Positions 58,924 to 64,000 of a stretch of DNA of 64,000 nt are shown piece by piece. This stretch comes from an uncultured Lachnospiraceae bacterium (GTDB taxonomy: Bacteria > Bacillota > Clostridia > Lachnospirales > Lachnospiraceae), in assembly GCA_910578645.1 (NCBI GenBank), contig CAJTQI010000013.1, positions 11,496 to 75,495 on the forward strand. The letters run 5' to 3'. Numbering within the stretch: the first letter of the stretch is position 1; the number at the start of each line of letters is the position of its first letter. Below the pieces are notes generated by a model. It had not been told where the DNA came from, did no database searches, and saw only the letters and a program-made list of their open reading frames with translations. The position numbers were made by a program, and so were the translations under genes.

Positions 58924-59889
58924 TTATTTTATACTATACTCAACTATATCCACATTTTGTATCGGTATTTCAACTCCATTCTTAATCTGGCCATACTTTA
59001 CAGGAATATCGTCACAAATTATTTGGATGCCAACTCCTAACAAATATAAATTTCCATAAAAATTTTTATTGACTTCTTCCAGCGAATAATAATTATTTGC
59101 ACATATATCAAAAAATTGATTATACCAAAACCAATCATTCTGTGGAGATGATGTTATATATTCAAAATCTTCGATATTGATGTCAAACTCTAAGCAATAA
59201 TATTTTCCTCCCGTAAGATTTCTCCAATCCCTGACTAATCTAACCTTTTCATCAAACAGCTTGTTAATCATATTTTCAAGTGTTACAAGAAATTCCGGGT
59301 TATATTTTACTTCTGAATAATCATGCACATCTTTAAAAGAACCCGATAAATGTACTTCTATTTCTCCTTTATCATGAAACAGTTTACTTCTAATTATCTT
59401 TATAGAATCCCTATAAGGGCAAGCAAAATCACGGTATCCTAACGGTTCTTCCTCAGAAAAAATTGATTTTAAATATTGACATTCTTTACCGTAAAAACAC
59501 TCTTTACATTCTTGATCTCCTTCAATTAAATGAATTATCTTTCCGTTATAGATTATTTTACGTTCTTCCAAATCAAAAGAAATACCTCTATCACTTAAAA
59601 ATTTCTTTAAAGGTGTCTCCTGACTTAATGTTTTATTTAAAGTAAGAAACCCATATTTTTTGAAGGATTCCATTCTGTCAAACGATGTTGTGATATGTTT
59701 GCAATGTAACTCTATATCGGAAATATCAATCATATCTAATTGAATCGGATAATGTTCTAAAAAGTAATGGGTTGGATCATCCTCTAAATTTGCTTCATAG
59801 GATAATGGTATTAGCTCCCCCTCGTTCATACCATACAGCTCAGAAAACGCCTTTATTACGCTCTCCTTATCAAAAAAATTAACCTTCAC
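58924..59889 (-). CDS. hypothetical protein with a possible zinc motif
   Basis: 321 residues, no family recognised. Residues ~130-160 contain CKECFYGKEC followed by FACPYRD, possibly forming a small metal site. The rest mixes acidic and aromatic segments without membrane helices. The coding is AT-rich and unlike the neighbouring transfer genes, which indicates separate acquisition. Together with 58612-58914 it may be a two-gene cargo unit. I cannot assign a function. Confidence 0.6.
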   Translation of the reverse strand: MKVNFFDKESVIKAFSELYGMNEGELIPLSYEANLEDDPTHYFLEHYPIQLDMIDISDIELHCKHITTSFDRMESFKKYGFLTLNKTLSQETPLKKFLSDRGISFDLEERKIIYNGKIIHLIEGDQECKECFYGKECQYLKSIFSEEEPLGYRDFACPYRDSIKIIRSKLFHDKGEIEVHLSGSFKDVHDYSEVKYNPEFLVTLENMINKLFDEKVRLVRDWRNLTGGKYYCLEFDINIEDFEYITSSPQNDWFWYNQFFDICANNYYSLEEVNKNFYGNLYLLGVGIQIICDDIPVKYGQIKNGVEIPIQNVDIVEYSIK

Positions 59890-60011
59890 TTCTACCTCCC
59901 AATTACTTTATACCATATATCCATAAATTTTTCTACAAACTCAGCTATATAATGGATAATATCAATGCCACACTATTAGAAAAATTATTATTAAACCGCC
60001 CCCCATTTTCT

Positions 60012-60323
60012 TCAAATAAGCATACCCTTCTGTATGCCCCGGAAGCAAACCTGCTTTCTTTCAATGTTATCTTTTTTCAGACTGAGCCTAAAATACTCCA
60101 CCAATACCCTGTGTTCTTCCGCTGTCAAAGATATATTTCCCTCCCCCTCCGTGACATTCAGTATGAACAGATACTCCCTCTCTATATCCCAGATGTGCCT
60201 GCAAAGTGCCAGATAACTTTCATCCTGCTTCTGCAAATCTATGATTATATCGTTGTCTATATCCATAAATCCATCTTCCATACGCTTGACTAAATCATTA
60301 TATTCCTCTGCTACTGCGCTCAT
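60012..60323 (-). pseudogene. degenerate DUF6664 copy
   Basis: About 100 codons with a clear relationship to the intact gene 61917-62249 (EEYNDL, DNDII, FILNVTEGEG, SLKKDNIERKQ). The C-terminal part is lost: a GGGG run near 60040 stands where the other copy has GGGGG, so the frame shifts and stops at IQKGMLI instead of reading GYAYLKK. The ribosome binding site is also weak. Confidence 0.75.
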
Positions 60324-60376
60324 TAGTATATTTCTTCTTCAATTTGTGACAACATCGTTGTCACAAATCAATCATC

Positions 60377-61801
60377 CTAAATTATTTTTTTAACTTTCCA
60401 ATTCCCACTTCTATGAGAACCTATATTCTCAATCACCCCTTTATCTACTAATTTTTTCATTATCCTTTGCACTTTACTTCTGGAAAGGCTTAACTGTTTT
60501 TGTATCTCTGACTGCGTAATTTTTGAATTTTCTTTTAATAATCCGCACAATCTTCTTTCCAATTCTGTCAAAGCAATGTTTTCAGCTTCACTTTTAGCCT
60601 CACTTTCAGCTTCATTTTCAGCCTCATTTATCAGCATTTTATAATTCAAGTTTTTCAATGTCACCATGAACATCACTCTGTCTGAATAAAATACCGGCTC
60701 CATACCTTCCCCGTAATTCGCCGCATTTTCATATGCCTCACGGATTTTGTTAAGCCCGCTACCCTGACGTTCCATATATCCCAGCCGCCCAAATATGTCC
60801 GCCAAAACCGGATTCCTTCTTGTGGAAGGCACAGTATCAATATCCCGTTCCTGTATTTTTGTGCCGTCCGGCATCCCTCCCGGAGAGTAAATCACAAGAC
60901 GGTCATCGAAAATATCTATATGGACTTCGCTGCCATTCACCAGATAATCCCGGTGGATCAGCCCGTTGACAAGACTTTCAAAAACACTTCTCTCACAAAA
61001 ATCCGGCATTTCAATCCGGGAATTTGCCGTCTTTTTCCAGAGCATTTTCATATTTCTTTTCACAAAGCCAACGCCCTCATTCAGCAGCATAATCAGGCTC
61101 CCGCTGTATTCCGCACTGTCCAGAGCGTCTACCTTGCCTCCGCTTTTATCCAGTCCGTTCCAGTGCGTACAGAATAGCCGTGAATAGCGGATTGGGCAAT
61201 TATCCGCAAGCAAGGCTCCGGCATTTGTAAGTTTTCCCTTTTCGTCAACGATTCCAAAAGATTCAAAACCCTTTTCCGGCATACTTGTCCCATTCCATTC
61301 TTTATAGCGTTCCCGCAATTTAGAAAAAGAATAATCTTTGAAATCATAATCTGTCATCAGGGAATCAAAAGACGAATTTTTCCCACGCAGCACAAGCCTT
61401 TTTAATTCTGCCGCATTTGCAGTAACCGACTCGTTTCCAATCCTGACAAAAGCCTCGGTGCTTCCGTCTCCACGGTAATAATACGGCGTTTCCTGCCCTT
61501 TCATAACCTCCACTGTAAGCAGGTTTTTTCCATCTTCCGTACTGTGAATCTGCATTGTGACTTCCGGGAACGGATCAATGCGCTCTTTTATTTTCTGGCT
61601 GACAAATTCGGATGCGCTTTTTATATCCTCAATCCCGGTTACTGTATCATCGTCCGCAATGCCAAAAATCAATGTGCCTCCGGTTCCATTCGCAAAGGCA
61701 CTGATGCTTTTTAGCCAGCTTTTCGGTTTCCGTATTTCTACGTCCCGCTTTTTATCATATTCCGTTGTTTCTCCCAACAATTCTGATAAATTCAAGTCCA
61801 T
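60377..61801 (-). CDS. AlbA-domain ATP-binding protein with winged HTH
   Basis: 474 residues. The N-terminal AlbA_2 (Schlafen-like) domain has SAFANGTGGTLIFGIADD (about 34-51). A central GHKL-type ATPase domain follows with LVNGLIHRDYLVNG and VIYSPGGMPDG, and the C-terminus has a winged HTH (SKITQSEIQKQLSLSRSKVQRIMKKL). A short EAENEAESEAKSEAEN repeat sits before it. Proteins of this type are often regulatory or defence-linked on mobile elements; here the role is open. GGAAAGGA precedes the ATG at 61801. Confidence 0.83.
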   Translation of the reverse strand: MDLNLSELLGETTEYDKKRDVEIRKPKSWLKSISAFANGTGGTLIFGIADDDTVTGIEDIKSASEFVSQKIKERIDPFPEVTMQIHSTEDGKNLLTVEVMKGQETPYYYRGDGSTEAFVRIGNESVTANAAELKRLVLRGKNSSFDSLMTDYDFKDYSFSKLRERYKEWNGTSMPEKGFESFGIVDEKGKLTNAGALLADNCPIRYSRLFCTHWNGLDKSGGKVDALDSAEYSGSLIMLLNEGVGFVKRNMKMLWKKTANSRIEMPDFCERSVFESLVNGLIHRDYLVNGSEVHIDIFDDRLVIYSPGGMPDGTKIQERDIDTVPSTRRNPVLADIFGRLGYMERQGSGLNKIREAYENAANYGEGMEPVFYSDRVMFMVTLKNLNYKMLINEAENEAESEAKSEAENIALTELERRLCGLLKENSKITQSEIQKQLSLSRSKVQRIMKKLVDKGVIENIGSHRSGNWKVKKII

Positions 61802-61916
61802 TTTCCTTTCCCGGCAATATTTGATCATTTCTTTTCAACTTTTTCAGTATAGCATATCCTCCGCTTTCTTTCCATATTTCAATATTAAAAAACAGGCAGC
61901 GTTTGTTTCATCACAG

Positions 61917-62249
61917 CTAAACCGCCCCTATTTTCTTCAAATAAGCATACCCGTCCGTATGCCCCCGGAAGTAAATCTGCTTTCGTTCGATATTATCTTT
62001 CTTCAGACTAAGCCTGAAATACTCCACCAATACCTTGTGTTCTTCCACTGTCAAAGATATATCCCCCTCTCCCTCCGTCACATTCAGTATGAACGGATAG
62101 TCCCTCTCCATATCCCCGATCTGCCTGCAAAGTGCCAGATAGCTGTCATCCTGCCTCCGCAAATCCACGATTATATCGTTGTCTATCTCCGTAAATCCAT
62201 GTTCCATACGCTTGGCTAAATCATTATATTCCTCTGTTGCTGCGCTCAT
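61917..62249 (-). CDS. DUF6664-family protein (intact copy)
   Basis: 110 residues. It matches the DUF6664 family of clostridial conjugative elements by appearance (EEYNDLAKRMEHGF, DNDIIVDL, SYLALCRQIGDME, FRLSLKKDNIERKQ). AAAGGG precedes the ATG at 62249. It lies between the AlbA ATPase and the helicase fragment. Function unknown. The second copy at 60012-60323 is frameshifted, and both flank the ATPase. Confidence 0.75.
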   Translation of the reverse strand: MSAATEEYNDLAKRMEHGFTEIDNDIIVDLRRQDDSYLALCRQIGDMERDYPFILNVTEGEGDISLTVEEHKVLVEYFRLSLKKDNIERKQIYFRGHTDGYAYLKKIGAV

Positions 62250-62373
62250 TTCAATCACCCTTTCGTTTTTATTATAATATACCCATTTTTCACCGCAACA
62301 ACAAATATGCGAACCTCTATTAGTTTTTCCAGTCCGCTATGTAGGCGGCACTGGTTTCCCAATACCGCTTTTC

Positions 62374-63315
62374 TCACCGTTCCCGGTCTTTGTTCCCTTT
62401 CTCCGGCTCCGTTTCTTCCTCCTCCGGCTCGCAGTCCAGTACGATATTTTCTTTTTTGTCCATGTCAAGCAGGGCGTTTAGCTCCCCCAGCCGGGCGGTC
62501 TTTTCCGCCAATTCCTGCTCTTTCGGGAACTCTTTGACTGCCTCTACCTTTGCATTTTCAAGCTGTGCCTTTAAGGTTTCCAGACGTTCCTCGCACCGGG
62601 AGAGGTTATCGCCAAACTTCTCTATCTCATTGTCCAGACGGGTGATGTTCCCGTGGATGTCCGTCCCCAGCGTCACATGGTACGTCCGTTTCCCTTGCAG
62701 GGTGATGACAAATTCCTTGCTGAAGGTGCTGTAAGAAAGCTCCATTGCAAGCCCCCGGTATGCCCCCAAAGGAACCGGATCGGGGGAAGTCATGGCTTTG
62801 CAGGCCGCAATGATCGCCTGCCCCGCCTCCTTTTTCTCCCCATAGGTCACGCCGTTTATCTGCATGGGCGGGAACGTGTCACGGTCTGGCGGCGTGTGCG
62901 CCTTCACCTGCTCGATGTCCTGCCGGTACTCCACAATCCACTGGCTGTGCTTTTTAATCTCCATCGGGTAGTGCTTTGTCACCTTATCCTCCATCTCGTA
63001 ACGCTGGCTTAAAAAGCTCTGCTTTAAGAGCTGCAGCTTCGACACCTGGATGCCTAAGTCCATCTTTTCCTTAATATACGGGTTCCCGGTGGCTAAGGCT
63101 TTGATTTCCGCATAGGATAGAGCCACCTCGTCAATGTCCTCGATGGTGCGTGCCGGGCTTTTGGACGTCATGATCTGGCTGATGAATTTCTGCTTGTTCT
63201 CAATCATCTGGTACATATAGGCGTCAAATGTCCCCTCCGTCACATACCGCACGATAAATACTTTCTTGTTCTGGTTGCCCTGCCGGATGGTTCGCCCGCC
63301 CCTCTGCTCTAAATC
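62374..63315 (-). pseudogene. C-terminal remnant of the element's large DNA methylase/helicase
   Basis: The frame is open from 63321 down to 62374 and begins with helicase motif VI (QRGGRTIRQGNQNKKVFIVRYV), continuing with EGTFDAYMYQMIENKQKF as in SNF2-type helicase C-terminal regions of Tn1549-like elements. These proteins are normally over 2000 residues. Everything upstream is replaced at 63309-63321 by the serine recombinase of another element. The rest of the gene probably lies past the far end of that element, outside the window. Confidence 0.83.
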
Positions 63316-64000
63316 AGTCGGTCATTTTTTGCGGACAGTTCAATACATACCTGTCTGTTTCGTTCTCTGCTCCTACGTTTCGTTTCTGTCCCTTGAGCCT
63401 TTCTTATCTTTCCCCTGCACTCTGGACAATACTTCGATATTGCGGAGCGGGGGACGTATTCAACGCCGCACACTGTACAATTCTTAGGCTTTAATGCTGT
63501 CCACCGCTTTGTGGGTGTGATATGTAATTCACCGACAAAGCCGATGAATTTATAGTAAATCTTGATTTCCTGCTTCACTGTTCCGTCTGCCGATTTTTCA
63601 CGCTCCGAAACAAGTATCTTGTCTATCAGTGCATTTATCACTGTTGCGTCCAGTTCTTTCAAACCTTGATAGTTGCGGATAAGGGAGAGGAAGTCACGGA
63701 TTCCCTGCGATTTCTCGTAGCTTTCGTTAATCGTTTCCGTTACTTCTTTCAGTCTTGCTTCGATTTCAAACTGTTCTTTCTGGTATTTCCCCGACATCAT
63801 CTCAAAATTCCGCTCGGTGATACGCTCCATGACCTTATCCTCATAGAGAGAGGAAAACAGCCTGTCAAGCTCCGCAAGGCGTTTGTTCAGCTTCTTCCGT
63901 TCTTTCTCCATTGCCTTTGCCTTGCTCTGGTCTGTTTCCGTGAGCCGCTTCTCAATCGCCCTCACCGCCCTCTCGTCATTCACCGCCATATCTGCAAAAC
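63309..64000 (-). CDS. large serine recombinase, C-terminal part (runs off window)
   Basis: The frame is open to the window edge. The C-terminal ~225 residues show the coiled-coil and DUF4368-like tail of TnpX/TndX-type recombinases (ERITERNFEMMSGKYQKEQFEIE, then INALIDKILVSERE, and the zinc-binding CTVCGVEY and CPECRGKI). The resolvase catalytic domain lies outside the window. It inserts or excises mobile elements using a GA-type core dinucleotide in its relatives. Its stop codon lies within the junction with the helicase frame. Confidence 0.88.
   Translation of the reverse strand, partial: FADMAVNDERAVRAIEKRLTETDQSKAKAMEKERKKLNKRLAELDRLFSSLYEDKVMERITERNFEMMSGKYQKEQFEIEARLKEVTETINESYEKSQGIRDFLSLIRNYQGLKELDATVINALIDKILVSEREKSADGTVKQEIKIYYKFIGFVGELHITPTKRWTALKPKNCTVCGVEYVPRSAISKYCPECRGKIRKAQGTETKRRSRERNRQVCIELSAKNDRLI
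63309..64000. mobile_element. second element nested in the conjugative element (one end)
   Basis: The serine recombinase gene abuts the interrupted helicase gene directly. This is the pattern of TnpX-type mobilisable elements inserted into Tn1549-like backbones. Only one end is visible, so size and cargo are unknown. Confidence 0.75.

Larger units (their letters stand above)
32327..64000. mobile_element. Tn1549/Tn916-like integrative conjugative element (partial)
   Basis: The region holds a Tn916-type integrase and excisionase at one end and a full Tn1549-like transfer module with relaxase, MobC, VirB4, VirD4 and VirB6-like genes on one strand. The left end is placed only approximately at the terminator beyond int, since no att site could be demonstrated. 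The right end is outside the window. The integrase is frameshifted and the helicase gene is cut by a second element, so transfer and excision are probably impaired. No tetracycline or vancomycin resistance gene is visible. Confidence 0.85.

Noticed and set aside
1..64000. CRISPR arrays, tRNA or rRNA genes
   Set aside because: No regularly spaced direct repeats and no recognisable tRNA or rRNA sequence were seen by eye on either strand.

Overview
The window looks like a chromosomal segment of a Clostridia (Lachnospiraceae-type) Firmicute. The evidence is the gene order rimP-nusA-ylxR-ylxQ-infB-rbfA-nrnA-truB-ribF, fused folB-folK, a PheA that carries its own chorismate mutase, pyrB-pyrI, strong AGGAGG-type ribosome binding sites and consensus sigma-A promoters. 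No rRNA, tRNA or CRISPR array was seen.

Core half (1-30053). Mostly on the minus strand, in transcription order: pheA, a DUF815 ATPase, ppx and ppk (running off the left edge); folC-folE-folP-folKB-GNAT for folate synthesis; a PH-domain protein; a CheY/HD-GYP regulator; rpsO and pnp; a secreted SH3/NlpC-P60 hydrolase; an Na/Pi-cotransporter-like protein; and the full nusA-infB operon. On the plus strand are a DUF5050 protein, a CmpB-like membrane protein, a nitroreductase and pyrB-pyrI. The nusA operon promoter is followed by a strong terminator-like hairpin before rimP.

Island junction (30060-32300). Just upstream of the rimP promoter are a frameshifted nuclease-type gene resembling Cap4/ABC-three-component proteins and a toxin-antitoxin-like pair (HTH plus nucleotidyltransferase) whose promoter has a 12-bp palindrome inside its 17-bp spacer.

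Integrative conjugative element (about 32330 to the right edge). It has a Tn916/Tn1549-type integrase (frameshifted), excisionase, a MazF with a zinc-ribbon tail and a sigma-like factor. Two cargo cassettes follow: tandem-HTH MerR plus ABC exporter flanked by two KTR zinc proteins, and TetR-RsgA-like-GNAT. Then comes a complete Tn1549-like conjugation module: CwlT-like hydrolase, sortase B, VirB4, PrgI, VirB6-like, Maff2, VirD4, ArdC-like, PcfB, MOBP relaxase, MobC, PcfM-like proteins and a TOPRIM protein. A candidate oriT of three hairpins lies upstream of mobC. An AT-rich cargo patch (58612-60323) holds genes I do not recognise, followed by an AlbA-domain ATPase between two DUF6664 copies.

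Nested element (63309 to the right edge). The C-terminal part of a large serine recombinase abuts the helicase gene of the conjugative element exactly where that gene is cut, so a second element has inserted into the first. With the integrase frameshift this suggests the conjugative element is damaged. Three genes are broken by what look like one-base contractions in short A or G runs, so sequencing or assembly error must be excluded before calling them decayed.
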